From Clostridia bacterium (GTDB lineage: Bacteria > Bacillota > Clostridia > Oscillospirales > UBA644), in NCBI GenBank assembly GCA_017623895.1, contig JAGAOB010000034.1, positions 1 to 32,400 on the forward strand: a stretch of 32,400 bases of DNA, read 5' to 3'. A program made the translations under genes and the position numbers. Of this stretch, positions 1-8,222 are shown one piece after another (the first letter of the stretch is position 1; each line of letters begins with the position of its first letter). The notes beneath the pieces were generated by a model. That model did no database searches and had not been told where the DNA came from. It saw nothing but the letters and a program-made list of their open reading frames with translations.

Positions 1-562
1 AAATCTCCCAATTTCCAAAGGGAAGCTCGCAGCAAAGAGAATAAATTCTTTCAAGATCCATCTCAATCTCAGAGGTGTTGGTTACCGTCACACGGCGGGC
101 GATGGCGTCCACCGTTTCAAACACCGAGTAATACAGCGTTACCTGTGCCCCCGTGACGGCGTCTTGGGTCAGAATCTCCAGTGTGGTCACCTCTTGTTCG
201 GTTCCGTAGGTGGAGGGTTGTCCTTGAATGGAAGGCTTTCCGCCGTAGATTTTATGGGATACGTATCGAACGTCGGTAGCGGCATCCCCCGCCGCAGAGC
301 GAATCTGAAGGGCACTCACGCGATAATCCCCCGTGCCGTTGCAGGAATATTCCATCGGCGCCGTGTTGGGATACGTGGTCAGGTCTGCACTCAAGGGACG
401 GCGGTCAAAACGGCCTGCGTAGTCCCGCATATCGCAGACGGGAATCGATTTTCCATAATAGTCGTGGATCAGAAATCCCCCGTCGTTTACGTGAAAAACA
501 TAGGATGTGTTTGGGGTAGAAAGATAAAAGGATTTGAATTCTTCCGAATACTGAATTGCCAT
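1..562 (-). CDS. Alpha-galactosidase, GH36 family (5' part; gene runs off the left edge)
   Basis: Open reading frame of 187 codons read leftwards from ATG at 562-560 with no stop before the edge, so only the N-terminal part is present. The start follows AAAAGGAG (578-571) with an 8-nt spacer. The visible protein resembles the N-terminal beta-sandwich domain of GH36 alpha-galactosidases: DYAGRFDRRPLS, then a stretch around YRVSALQIRS, RYVSHKIYGGKPS and TLEILTQDAVTGAQVTLYYS, ending near ELPFGNWEI. Family members remove terminal alpha-1,6-galactose from raffinose-type sugars, usually in the cytoplasm after uptake. There is no signal peptide, which fits. The catalytic (beta/alpha)8 domain with its two Asp residues would lie outside the window, so activity cannot be judged. 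The family call is made from remembered motif resemblance. Confidence 0.85.
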   Translation of the reverse strand, partial: MAIQYSEEFKSFYLSTPNTSYVFHVNDGGFLIHDYYGKSIPVCDMRDYAGRFDRRPLSADLTTYPNTAPMEYSCNGTGDYRVSALQIRSAAGDAATDVRYVSHKIYGGKPSIQGQPSTYGTEQEVTTLEILTQDAVTGAQVTLYYSVFETVDAIARRVTVTNTSEIEMDLERIYSLCCELPFGNWEI

Positions 563-594
563 AACAATCGCTCCTTTTCGTAATCTATGGTTTC

Positions 595-623
595 ATTATA
601 TCATAGTATGTTGATGAATTCTT
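595..623 (-). promoter_or_regulatory. Likely sigma-A promoter of the alpha-galactosidase gene (-10 only convincing)
   Basis: TATAAT reads leftwards at 600-595, about 32 bases before the ATG at 562. The hexamer 17 bp upstream (623-618, AAGAAT) is a poor -35, so recognition may depend on an activator. Confidence 0.4.
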
Positions 624-758
624 GCTGTTTTGTTGCATATTTTTTGTTTTTATGTGTTATCTTTTGTCTGTTTTTCCGTATTGTCAGAAAAATATTACAG
701 ATTCGTCGGCAAAATGAAACTCCCGTGAGGTATAATGAATCCAAAGGAGGGGAGTGCT

Positions 759-2552
759 TTGGAACGCAAGCTGTACGCCACAGTGCCGCAAGAGGCTCAC
801 GGGAAGCGATTGAAGGATTTTTTGCGGTCTACGTGGACTCTGTCTGCCGCGCTTTTGATTCAATTAAAGAGCCGAGAGGACGGAATCACCGTCAACGGGC
901 TTCGCTCGTCGGTGGGATCCTTTGTAAAATACGGTGACCGAGTGTGCATTTCGGTAGGAGACGGCGGTACTGACTCAGGCTTTGCAGAGACTTCGATGCC
1001 CTTGGATATTTTGTATGAGGATTCCGACCTTATCGTCATAAATAAGACTCCCTTTTTGCCTGTGCATCCCTCGAAGGGACACGAAGCGGACACCTTGGCA
1101 AACGGTCTTACGGCATATTATCACCAAAAAGGGGAGACCTTCGTTTCCCGTTGTGTCCTTCGCTTGGACGCCAATACGTCGGGGGTGGTGTTGTTTGCCA
1201 AAAACGCTTACGCCCACGACCGGATTCGCCGTCAGCTGATCGAAGGAAGGGTAAAAAAAGAATACCGCGCCTTGGTCCACGGTTATCCCCGTTATCACGG
1301 TAGGATCGACGCGCCTGTCTATCGTCCCGAAGAAGCTACCGTCAAGCGCACGGTAGATCCTCGGGGAAAACCGTCCGTGACCGAATATTATTGCGAAAAA
1401 AGCGACGGAAGCCTTTCATTGCTTCGGGTCCTTCCCCGTACGGGGCGTACCCATCAGATCCGTCTGCATCTGTCCCACGTGGGAACCCCGATCGTCTCGG
1501 ACTTTTTGTACGGTGACGAGAAAGACGGGATTCTTACCCGTCACGGATTGCATTGCTCCGCAGTTTCCTTTTCCCATCCTGTCACGGGAAAGCGCGTCAC
1601 GGTAAATGCGCCCCTCGCTCCCGATATGGCTGCCGTAGCAGCGCGCCTTCCCGAACGGGAACGGTATCGCACCCTGGATTTTCATCTGAAGGAAGTGTAT
1701 GGCGAAAAATTGGTAAAATTATCCCTGAACGCGGGGTTATCCTGTCCCAACCGTCAGAACGGTCAGCGAGGCTGTACCTTTTGCTCCGCGGGCGGCGGGG
1801 GAGATCGGGGCTCTGCTCCTCAAATTTCGATCTTGGAGCAGCTGCAACGGGAAAAGGAGCGTTTATCCCACAAATGGAAAAATCATCGATATATTGCCTA
1901 TTTTCAGGCGTGTACCAATACTTACGCTTCCGTGGACACGCTCCGTGCTCTGTTTACGCAAGCCTTATCCGATCCCGATGTGGCGGTTCTTTCCATTGCA
2001 ACCCGTCCTGATTGCGTCCCGCACGAGGTATTGGATCTGCTGTCCGAGTTCAATAGACTCAAGCCGGTCTGGGTGGAGCTGGGGCTGCAGACGTCCCACG
2101 ATGAAACTGCCCGTCGATTGAATCGCGGGTACGATCGTGTCGTATATGAAAAAGCGGCAAACGCCCTTCGTCAACGGAATATTCCCGTCGTTACCCATCT
2201 GATTTTCGGCCTTGCGGGGGAGACGAGGGAGCAGATGCTTCAATCGGTCTCTTATGCGGGCCGATATTCCGACGGAGTAAAGCTTCAGATGCTGCAGATC
2301 CTGCAAGGCTCGTCTCTTGGAGAAGAATATCTGAAATCCCCCTTTCCTCTCCTGTGTCGAGAGGAATACGTGGCGCTGATCTGCGATGCCATTGCCCTTC
2401 TGCCGCCCCACGTGACGGTCCATCGCTTGACGGGAGATCCTCCCGGGAATTTGCTGATCGCCCCCGATTGGACGGCAGACAAAAAGCGGGTTCTTGCAGA
2501 GATCCGCGCTGAATTGGAACGACGTGATATCGTTCAAGGCGGTACGGAATAA
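759..2552 (+). CDS. Fusion protein: RluA-family rRNA/tRNA pseudouridine synthase + TIGR01212 (YtqA/YhcC, MnmL-like) radical SAM enzyme
   Basis: Start chosen as TTG at 759 because AAAGGAGGGG (743-752) lies just before it; an in-frame ATG at 735 has no ribosome binding site. That gives 597 residues. Residues about 1-65 look like an S4 RNA-binding domain. Residues about 80-290 form the RluA catalytic domain, with the RLDANTSG motif (catalytic Asp about 137) and GRTHQIRLHL. From about residue 303 a complete TIGR01212 protein begins (YRTLDFHLKEVYGEKL), with CPNR then GCTFC (Cys about 329, 339, 342) for the 4Fe-4S cluster, and the family block THLIFGLAGET. B. subtilis YtqA (MnmL) is reported to act in tRNA wobble uridine mnm5U synthesis; this is recalled, not tested here. 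Both halves look intact and are joined by only about 15 residues. Each half normally exists as a separate protein of about 300 residues. Confidence 0.9.
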   Translation: MERKLYATVPQEAHGKRLKDFLRSTWTLSAALLIQLKSREDGITVNGLRSSVGSFVKYGDRVCISVGDGGTDSGFAETSMPLDILYEDSDLIVINKTPFLPVHPSKGHEADTLANGLTAYYHQKGETFVSRCVLRLDANTSGVVLFAKNAYAHDRIRRQLIEGRVKKEYRALVHGYPRYHGRIDAPVYRPEEATVKRTVDPRGKPSVTEYYCEKSDGSLSLLRVLPRTGRTHQIRLHLSHVGTPIVSDFLYGDEKDGILTRHGLHCSAVSFSHPVTGKRVTVNAPLAPDMAAVAARLPERERYRTLDFHLKEVYGEKLVKLSLNAGLSCPNRQNGQRGCTFCSAGGGGDRGSAPQISILEQLQREKERLSHKWKNHRYIAYFQACTNTYASVDTLRALFTQALSDPDVAVLSIATRPDCVPHEVLDLLSEFNRLKPVWVELGLQTSHDETARRLNRGYDRVVYEKAANALRQRNIPVVTHLIFGLAGETREQMLQSVSYAGRYSDGVKLQMLQILQGSSLGEEYLKSPFPLLCREEYVALICDAIALLPPHVTVHRLTGDPPGNLLIAPDWTADKKRVLAEIRAELERRDIVQGGTE

Positions 2553-2556
2553 GAAA

Positions 2557-2580
2557 AAGGCTCCTCAAACGAGGAGCCTT
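2557..2580. terminator. Bidirectional intrinsic terminator between convergent genes
   Basis: Perfect 10-bp stem (AAGGCTCCTC / GAGGAGCCTT) with an AAAC loop. It lies 4 bases after the pseudouridine synthase fusion stop and 8 bases from the end of the convergent phosphoglycerol transferase gene. On the minus strand it is followed by TTT, so it serves that gene best; the T tract on the plus strand is short. Confidence 0.85.
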
Positions 2581-2588
2581 TCAGCGTA

Positions 2589-4142
2589 TCACTTATTTTT
2601 TCCGTAAAGGAAGGTGTTCTGATAGAAATCGGAAACCTTGTTGATTTCATCACACAAATAACTGTATCCGATCTCCTCGTACAGGGTGTTCCGATCCGAA
2701 AACAGATTCGTTCCCAGCCCGAGACGATTTCCTTCGATCTCGCACCCGATGGCGGCAAGGGTCGTGGGGAACATATCCAGGGTGGTGAAATTTCGGTTTT
2801 TTGCTCGGACTGCCGGTGTGGGACAGTTGATCACGCAATTGTATACCCGTCTGATATAATCGCTTGAGGTATGAATATTGTGATAGGCGTTATTCATACT
2901 GAGATGATCACCCGTAATAATGATGGTGGTGTTTTCATAAAAATCTTGTGACTGAATCCATTCCACAAACTCGGCCACCTGTCTGCTGGAGCAGGAGATG
3001 ACGTTAGCAAACTGCTGATTTCCGGGCTCGTAATCCTCAAAATGATCATCGTAATTTGTGTTGCAATAACAGCAATTATATCCGTCGGGATGATGGGTAT
3101 CCACCGTCAGCATCGTAAAGGCAAAGGGTTCGTTGCCCTGCGCGATCTCGGTCAGCTTTTCCTTTGCGTATTGGAAAAGATACAGGTCCTCAAATCCCCA
3201 AAACTCGTTCCAGTAATCCGAGGGAATCAGGCCCTCCTCCCGTGCGGTAAACAGATCGTATACCCGATCGATTCCGTGCTGGGTAAAATATTCTCTCCGA
3301 CCGCCGAAGCTTGCGTCCGACCCTACCATCAGTGTCTGATCGTATCCGTTTTCGTGCAGAATGTCGGTCAGGGAGGTCATCCCGGGCATAACTTGAGAAT
3401 AGTTATTTAATCCGTTATTCCAGATTCCGTTGGGCAAGCAAAGGGGAAGCCCGGAGGTCTGGGAAATCATTGCCGCAATCGTCCACGTGGAGCCGACGGT
3501 CGTTCTTCCTCCCCCGATTCCGTCGGAATGGGAAAAGTTCAGGTTGTCCTTTGCAAGCTGGGTCAGCTCGGGGATGTAATTGACGGGAGAAGATCCTCCG
3601 TCTTCCTCGGACATATAGGCGGTTTCCATTGATTCAAGGTAAATATAGATCAAATTCCGCTTTTCTTCGGGGAAGGTGATTTCTACCGAATTCGGGTCAA
3701 CGTAATGATCCTCAAAAATCGTGGTTTGGTTCATACGGGCGGAGACGTAGGTGTCCAACCCCGTTCTGCAGACCGAATACCAGGTCAAAGAGACCAAAAG
3801 GACCACGGAAAGCCCGACGGCAATCAGTCGATGGAGCAGAAGAACCCGTCCCTCGGCAATCTTGTCCTTCCAAAGGATCTTGGGCAGATTCCGCAACAGG
3901 AAAAAGGTTGCGGAGGATGCCAGAAGCGTAGGCAAAAACACCTGCAAAATTGCTTCCCATACCGCCTTCGTTCCCACTCCGTGCATATCGGAGAACAGGG
4001 TAAACAGTACGGCGTCAAACCCTACCTCCGCGCCGAAGCTTCGGGTGAACCAAAGCGCGGCAAACAGCAGAAGATAAGCGAGGGTTACGAAGAAGGCGCA
4101 AAGCACTGTCCAAAGAATCCCGAAATTTCGTTTGTTTTCCAT
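2589..4142 (-). CDS. Membrane phosphoglycerol transferase, MdoB/OpgB-like member of the LtaS/sulfatase superfamily
   Basis: A 517-residue protein with three predicted membrane segments (about 8-33, 61-84, 103-125) and an external sulfatase-fold domain from about residue 160. Expected metal and catalytic positions can be seen: NLIYIYLES (Glu170), WTIAAMISQTSGLPL (Thr221, the position of the nucleophile in the family), THHPDG (His350/351) and ITGDHLS (Asp412-His413). LDMFPTTLAAIGCEI near the C-terminus resembles OpgB more than LtaS, and LtaS usually has five membrane segments. Such enzymes move phosphoglycerol from phosphatidylglycerol to a glycan or lipid on the outer face of the membrane. The acceptor here is unknown; a lipoteichoic-type polymer or the nearby polysaccharide are possible. 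AAAGGAAC (4158-4151) precedes the ATG. The gene follows the Sel1-repeat gene by 18 bases, so they form one unit. Confidence 0.85.
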   Translation of the reverse strand: MENKRNFGILWTVLCAFFVTLAYLLLFAALWFTRSFGAEVGFDAVLFTLFSDMHGVGTKAVWEAILQVFLPTLLASSATFFLLRNLPKILWKDKIAEGRVLLLHRLIAVGLSVVLLVSLTWYSVCRTGLDTYVSARMNQTTIFEDHYVDPNSVEITFPEEKRNLIYIYLESMETAYMSEEDGGSSPVNYIPELTQLAKDNLNFSHSDGIGGGRTTVGSTWTIAAMISQTSGLPLCLPNGIWNNGLNNYSQVMPGMTSLTDILHENGYDQTLMVGSDASFGGRREYFTQHGIDRVYDLFTAREEGLIPSDYWNEFWGFEDLYLFQYAKEKLTEIAQGNEPFAFTMLTVDTHHPDGYNCCYCNTNYDDHFEDYEPGNQQFANVISCSSRQVAEFVEWIQSQDFYENTTIIITGDHLSMNNAYHNIHTSSDYIRRVYNCVINCPTPAVRAKNRNFTTLDMFPTTLAAIGCEIEGNRLGLGTNLFSDRNTLYEEIGYSYLCDEINKVSDFYQNTFLYGKNK

Positions 4143-4160
4143 CGTGTAACGTTCCTTTAC

Positions 4161-4736
4161 CTAAAAATGAGTTTCACATTCCGCCATTGCGGATTGAACT
4201 TTTTGCAGCAGCTTCTCGGCTTGTACGTCTCGGTAATCCGAATTCGTTGTTACGGCCTCCGCCGCTGCCTGAAAATATTCGTAGGCCGCCTCGTAATCCC
4301 GTTCTGTTCCGAATCCGTCCTTCTTGCAAATCCCCAATCGATAGCAAATCTTTGCCAAAAGTGCTTCGTCGGGCTCCGAGGAGGATGCAACGATTTCATA
4401 GGCTCGCAGATAATATTCCACCGAACGGCGACAGTCCTTGGGCAATCCGCCCTTTCCGCGGAAGAAAAAGTCTCCCATCTTCAGCATACTGTTCGGCTCG
4501 TCCAATTCGCTTGCCCGTTCAAAGCAGTACGCCGCCAGTCGGTTGTCTGCCTTGACACCTCGACCCATTTGGTAGCAATACCCCAGGTTCCCCATCGCCA
4601 CGGCGTTCCCCAGCTTGCTGGCAAGTCGGTAATATTCAAAGGCCGCTTGCTCGTTTCCGCTTCGGAACAGCTCGGTTCCTCTTGCCGCAAGCCCCTCCGA
4701 ATCTCCCGCGTCGAACAGGGTCTGTAACTCCTCCAT
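4161..4736 (-). CDS. Sel1-like/TPR repeat protein
   Basis: A soluble protein of 191 residues with no signal peptide or membrane segment. Sel1-type repeats are visible, for example NAVAMGNLGYCYQMGRGVKA followed by a second unit around SMLKMGDFFFRGKGGLPKD and a third around ICYRLGICKKDGFGTERD. Sel1/TPR proteins are helical scaffolds that bind other proteins, and no enzymatic role is implied. The start is set at ATG 4736, which has AAAAGGA 7 bases upstream. An in-frame ATG at 4760 sits at the predicted transcription start and would be leaderless. It is the first gene of a two-gene unit with the phosphoglycerol transferase, so it may scaffold or regulate that enzyme; this is inference from position only. 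Confidence 0.8.
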   Translation of the reverse strand: MEELQTLFDAGDSEGLAARGTELFRSGNEQAAFEYYRLASKLGNAVAMGNLGYCYQMGRGVKADNRLAAYCFERASELDEPNSMLKMGDFFFRGKGGLPKDCRRSVEYYLRAYEIVASSSEPDEALLAKICYRLGICKKDGFGTERDYEAAYEYFQAAAEAVTTNSDYRDVQAEKLLQKVQSAMAECETHF

Positions 4737-5057
4737 ATGCCCATCCTTTTCTTGATTCATTCTATTTATTATACATCATTTCTCGAATTTTGTCAATGAA
4801 AGGCGGTAATTTGAAAGATTTTGTTCTTTTTTATGCCAAATTCTTTTCTGTGGCGGGAATGTGTTCTGGTTTCGGTGGAATACTGAAACAGGAGATCCGT
4901 ACCATACTTGGGAAAAATTTATATTTTGTTTGGATTTATAACAAAGAATTTCCATTTTATTCCGTTATACTGTACTTGGATCGACAAGGCGAACGTATGA
5001 AATTTGATGTGCTTGATCCGCAGTATTCCGAGAACAATGATATAGGAGTTGATCGTA
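4737..5057. other. Divergent intergenic region
   Basis: A 321-bp gap between two divergent units. It contains the minus-strand consensus promoter (4768-4796). For the plus-strand membrane protein I find only a -10-like TATACT at 4966-4971 with no good -35, and the ribosome binding site AGGAG at 5044-5048. A short frame beginning with ATG at 4997 overlaps the next gene and lacks a ribosome binding site, so I do not call it. No tRNA, repeat or strong hairpin was seen. Confidence 0.5.
4768..4796 (-). promoter_or_regulatory. Consensus sigma-A promoter of the Sel1-repeat/phosphoglycerol transferase unit
   Basis: TTGACA (4796-4791), exactly 17 bp, then TATAAT (4773-4768), a perfect match to consensus. 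Transcription should begin near 4761, which argues for the downstream ATG at 4736. Confidence 0.9.
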
Positions 5058-6728
5058 TTGAAAAAAACGATGACCGTTCTTTTGCGGGCAGTGATTTCCG
5101 CAGTGATCGTTTTTCTAATGTTTTGGTTCGCCCTTCCCCCGGTGAATCTGCGCAGCGGAGCCTTCTGGACGTTTGTGTTCTGGTCCTTGCTCGTCGTCGT
5201 TGCGGTTAATTTTACGGGAAAGCTGATTTCATTCTTCCGAGATCTGAAATCAGGGCACAATACGCGCTTTGTCTTTTCCGTGCGCAGCGTCGTAAAATCC
5301 TTGGGGATTCCCGCCCTTGCGCTGATTGGACTTTTTGCGTTGATGCTCGTTCTTTCCACGGTCTTTAACGTCATCGGTCTGGAGATTTTCAACGCCGTTC
5401 GCTATAAGGATCTGATCACCGTTCAGGATGGTAGCTTTACCGAAGACGTTGCGGAACTGAGTATGTCTCAGATCCCCGTAGTGGATCGGGATTCCTCCGC
5501 AGCATTGGGGAAACGGAAGCTGGGAGAGATGAGCGACCTTGTGTCCCAATTTGAAATTGCAAACGACTATACCCAGATCAATTACAACGACGCCCCCGTC
5601 CGCGTCACCCCCTTGAAGTACGGGGATCCCATTAAATGGCTGTACAATCAATCCGAGGGAATTCCCGGATACCTTCGCGTAGATATGACCACGCAGGAGG
5701 TTTCCTTGGTTCGTCTGAAGGAGGGAATCCGTTATTCGGAAAGCGAATATTTTATGCGGAATATCCACCGCTATCTCCGATTCCACTACCCCACCAGGAT
5801 CTTTGCCGACATTTCCTTCGAGATTGACGACGACGGAGATCCCTATTGGGTTGCCTCCACGGTGAAATACCGTATCGGATTTTGGTCGGGCAAGGACATC
5901 GGCGGCGTGGTTTTGGTGAATGCCGTTACAGGAGAAAGCCAATATTACGACGTCCAGGATGCTCCCACTTGGATCGATCAGGTCTACGATGCCGATCTGA
6001 TTCTGCAGCAGTTGGTTTATAACGGGAAATATCGCTCGGGATTTTGGAATTCTCTGTTTGGCCAAAAGGGAGTTCTGACTCCCACCGAGGGATACAATTA
6101 TATCGCCCTTGACGACGACGTCTGGCTCTATACGGGGATGACCTCGGTAGTCAGCGACGAATCCAACGTAGGCTTTGTTTTGGTGAATCTTCGCACCAAG
6201 GAAACCCGCTACTACGCCGTCCCCGGCGCCGAGGAATATTCCGCGATGGATTCCGCCGAGGGGCAGGTTCAGCACTTGTCCTATAACGCCACGTTCCCCA
6301 TTCTTCTCAACGTAGGAAACCGTCCCACCTATTTTATGTCACTGAAGGATTCGGCAGGTCTTGTAAAAATGTACGCCTTTGTTGACGTTCAGCAGTATCA
6401 GATCGTCGGTACGGGATCCTCGGTGGATACGGCACGGGAGGATTATTTGCAGAAGCTGAAACACGAGGGACAGCTGGATTATCCCCCGCCGACCGAAGAA
6501 ACCACGGAAAAGACCGGTGTGGTCCTCTCCATTGCCACCGCCGTTGTGGACGGGAACAGCGTCTACTATATTATGCTTGACGACGGCAGTGTGATTTCTG
6601 CATCCATTGCTCTTTCTCCCGATCTTCCGTTCCTTGCGCCGGGAGATACGGTTACTGCAACCTTGTCCGAGACGTCGGCCACCGCACTGACCGTGACGAA
6701 GGCAAATCTTTATCCCGAAGGACAATGA
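5058..6728 (+). CDS. Membrane-anchored protein with large external domain, function unknown
   Basis: Start chosen as TTG at 5058, 9 bases after AGGAG (5044-5048); a TTG at 5049 touches the ribosome binding site and ATG 5070 is too far from it. The protein has 556 residues. Three hydrophobic helices (about 5-26, 33-55 and 82-105) anchor a domain of about 450 residues that should face outside. That domain is rich in beta-prone, aromatic and acidic segments, with two similar units (VVLVNAVTGESQYYDV and FVLVNLRTKETRYYAV) that suggest an internal duplication. The last 70 residues (from about GVVLSIATAV) look like a small beta-barrel or OB-like domain. I do not recognise the family with confidence and see no catalytic motif. 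It is a single-gene unit ending in a strong terminator. A sensory or scaffolding role at the envelope is possible but unproven. Confidence 0.8.
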   Translation: MKKTMTVLLRAVISAVIVFLMFWFALPPVNLRSGAFWTFVFWSLLVVVAVNFTGKLISFFRDLKSGHNTRFVFSVRSVVKSLGIPALALIGLFALMLVLSTVFNVIGLEIFNAVRYKDLITVQDGSFTEDVAELSMSQIPVVDRDSSAALGKRKLGEMSDLVSQFEIANDYTQINYNDAPVRVTPLKYGDPIKWLYNQSEGIPGYLRVDMTTQEVSLVRLKEGIRYSESEYFMRNIHRYLRFHYPTRIFADISFEIDDDGDPYWVASTVKYRIGFWSGKDIGGVVLVNAVTGESQYYDVQDAPTWIDQVYDADLILQQLVYNGKYRSGFWNSLFGQKGVLTPTEGYNYIALDDDVWLYTGMTSVVSDESNVGFVLVNLRTKETRYYAVPGAEEYSAMDSAEGQVQHLSYNATFPILLNVGNRPTYFMSLKDSAGLVKMYAFVDVQQYQIVGTGSSVDTAREDYLQKLKHEGQLDYPPPTEETTEKTGVVLSIATAVVDGNSVYYIMLDDGSVISASIALSPDLPFLAPGDTVTATLSETSATALTVTKANLYPEGQ

Positions 6729-6745
6729 TTCTTAAGCAAAAAGCA

Positions 6746-6773
6746 ATCCCCACGGATTTCTCTCCGTGGGGAT
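6746..6773. terminator. Bidirectional intrinsic terminator
   Basis: Stem ATCCCCACGG / CCGTGGGGAT (6746-6755 and 6764-6773), extendable by one pair at the loop. On the plus strand it is followed by GATTTTATGC and a run of seven T; on the minus strand by TGCTTTTTGC. It closes both the membrane protein gene and the convergent uraA gene. Confidence 0.85.
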
Positions 6774-6795
6774 GATTTTATGCTGTTTTTTTGGA

Positions 6796-8172
6796 TTATT
6801 CTCCGTCCTCGTCCTTCTTCTTGGAAAGAACCAAGTTGGTCAGAATACCGAGAATCAGAGCACAGGCGATGGAGGTTAGGGTGACCTTTCCGATTGCCAT
6901 CGACGTTCCGCCGATTCCCGTGATCAAAATAACGGCGGCAACAAAGAGATTCTTGTTCTGGTTCAGATCTACCTTCTGGAACATCTTCAAGCCCGAAACG
7001 GCGATGAATCCGTAAAGGGTGATGCAAACGCCGCCCATTACGCATCCGGGAATGGAATCAAGGAATGCGACGAAGGGGGAGATGAAGGAAATCAGAATTG
7101 CCATAACGGCAGTGGCCGTAATGGTAACAACCGAGGCGTTCCGCGTAATTGCAACGCAGCCGACCGATTCCCCGTAGGTGGTGTTCGGGCATCCGCCGAA
7201 GAAAGCACCTGCGATGGAGCCGACGCCGTCACCCAAAAGGGTACGGTGCAGACCGGGGTCTTCCAAAAGGTCGTTGTCGATGATGGAGGAAAGGTTCTTG
7301 TGGTCGGCAATGTGCTCCGCAAAAACCACGAAAGCCACGGGGATGTATGCAACGGCAACGGTGGCAAGATAAGAGAGATCGAAGTCCTTCACACCCTTAA
7401 TGGCTTCCATAAAGGAGAATTCGGGAACGGCAAGGAAGGTCTTCAAGGAGACCCCGTCGGCAACCAACGCTTGGAAGGGGGCAAAATCAATCACCTTCAG
7501 CGCATCGTTTCCGGTAGCAACTCCGATCAGTGTGAAGATCAATGCAACAGCGTAGCCCGCCAAAATTCCGATAATAAAGGGAATGAGGGATACCATCTTC
7601 TTCCCGTAGGTGGAGGCAATCATAACGATGAAAAGCGTTACGATTGCACAGATGAACGAGATCCACAAGTTTGTGGACATAACAAACGCGCCGTTTGCAT
7701 CCTGAGGACCGTAAGAAAAAACGTCTTTGATTGCGGCTCCCGCAAGGGAAAGACCGATCAGTGCAACAGTGGGTCCGATGACCACGGGGGGCATCAGCTT
7801 GTTGATCCATTTGACGCCTGCCAGCTTCACGACGATTGCGATCACTACGTAGACCAACCCGGCAAGGGCAGCACCGAGAATCAGTCCGAGATATCCCGCT
7901 TGTGCGGATACGGCACCGGCAAACGCGGCAACCATCGAGCCGATAAAGGCAAAGGAAGATCCCAAGAACACAGGGCTCTTGAACTTTGTGAACAGCTGAT
8001 ATACCAAGGTGCCGACCCCTGCGCCGAAGAGCGCTGCGGATGCAGACATTCCGTTGCCTACGATGGCAGGAACTGCGATGGTTGCCGCCAGAATGGCAAG
8101 CAGCTGTTGGATTGCGAAGACAAGGACCTGTCCAAAGGGCGGCTTGTCTGCGATGTTGTAGCGAAGTTTCAT
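6796..8172 (-). CDS. uraA: Uracil/xanthine permease, NCS2 family (UraA/PyrP type)
   Basis: A 458-residue membrane protein with many hydrophobic helices. It carries the NCS2 substrate-site signatures: EHIADH (Glu about 286, His about 291, aligned to UraA Glu241/His245) and GGCPNTTYGES (Glu about 335, aligned to Glu290). It should import uracil with protons across the cytoplasmic membrane. The start is ATG 8172, preceded by GGGAGGAA (8188-8181) with an 8-nt spacer; an upstream in-frame start at 8202 lies on the wrong side of that site. It follows pyrR by 50 bases and shares the pyrR promoter, so its expression should respond to pyrimidine supply through the pyrR leader. Substrate preference between uracil and xanthine cannot be fixed by eye, but the pyrR partner favours uracil. 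Confidence 0.93.
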   Translation of the reverse strand: MKLRYNIADKPPFGQVLVFAIQQLLAILAATIAVPAIVGNGMSASAALFGAGVGTLVYQLFTKFKSPVFLGSSFAFIGSMVAAFAGAVSAQAGYLGLILGAALAGLVYVVIAIVVKLAGVKWINKLMPPVVIGPTVALIGLSLAGAAIKDVFSYGPQDANGAFVMSTNLWISFICAIVTLFIVMIASTYGKKMVSLIPFIIGILAGYAVALIFTLIGVATGNDALKVIDFAPFQALVADGVSLKTFLAVPEFSFMEAIKGVKDFDLSYLATVAVAYIPVAFVVFAEHIADHKNLSSIIDNDLLEDPGLHRTLLGDGVGSIAGAFFGGCPNTTYGESVGCVAITRNASVVTITATAVMAILISFISPFVAFLDSIPGCVMGGVCITLYGFIAVSGLKMFQKVDLNQNKNLFVAAVILITGIGGTSMAIGKVTLTSIACALILGILTNLVLSKKKDEDGE

Positions 8173-8200
8173 TTTTTTCTTTCCTCCCGATTTTTTATAC

Positions 8201-8219
8201 AAAATACGTGACGTATTTT
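8201..8219. repeat. Perfect inverted repeat between pyrR and uraA
   Basis: AAAATACGT, one central G, then ACGTATTTT: 9-bp arms in the 50-bp gap between two co-directional genes. There is no T tract directly after it on the minus strand, so it is a weak terminator candidate. An operator or a small RNA hairpin affecting uraA translation or mRNA stability is equally possible. Confidence 0.6.
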
Positions 8220-8222
8220 ATT

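Noticed and set aside
731..736. TATAAT on the plus strand as a promoter for the pseudouridine synthase fusion
   Set aside because: Its transcription start would fall inside the ribosome binding site (743-752), and there is no -35. The real promoter is probably further upstream but I could not place it.
3705..4727. A 340-codon plus-strand frame opposite the phosphoglycerol transferase and Sel1 genes
   Set aside because: It spans two well-supported minus-strand genes and their 18-base gap and has no ribosome binding site or domain.
4737..4760. ATG at 4760 as the Sel1 protein start
   Set aside because: It coincides with the predicted transcription start of a consensus promoter, while ATG 4736 has its own ribosome binding site.
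7246..8211. A 321-codon plus-strand frame opposite uraA
   Set aside because: Antisense to a clear NCS2 permease; the product is unusually rich in Asp, Gly and His and has no domain.
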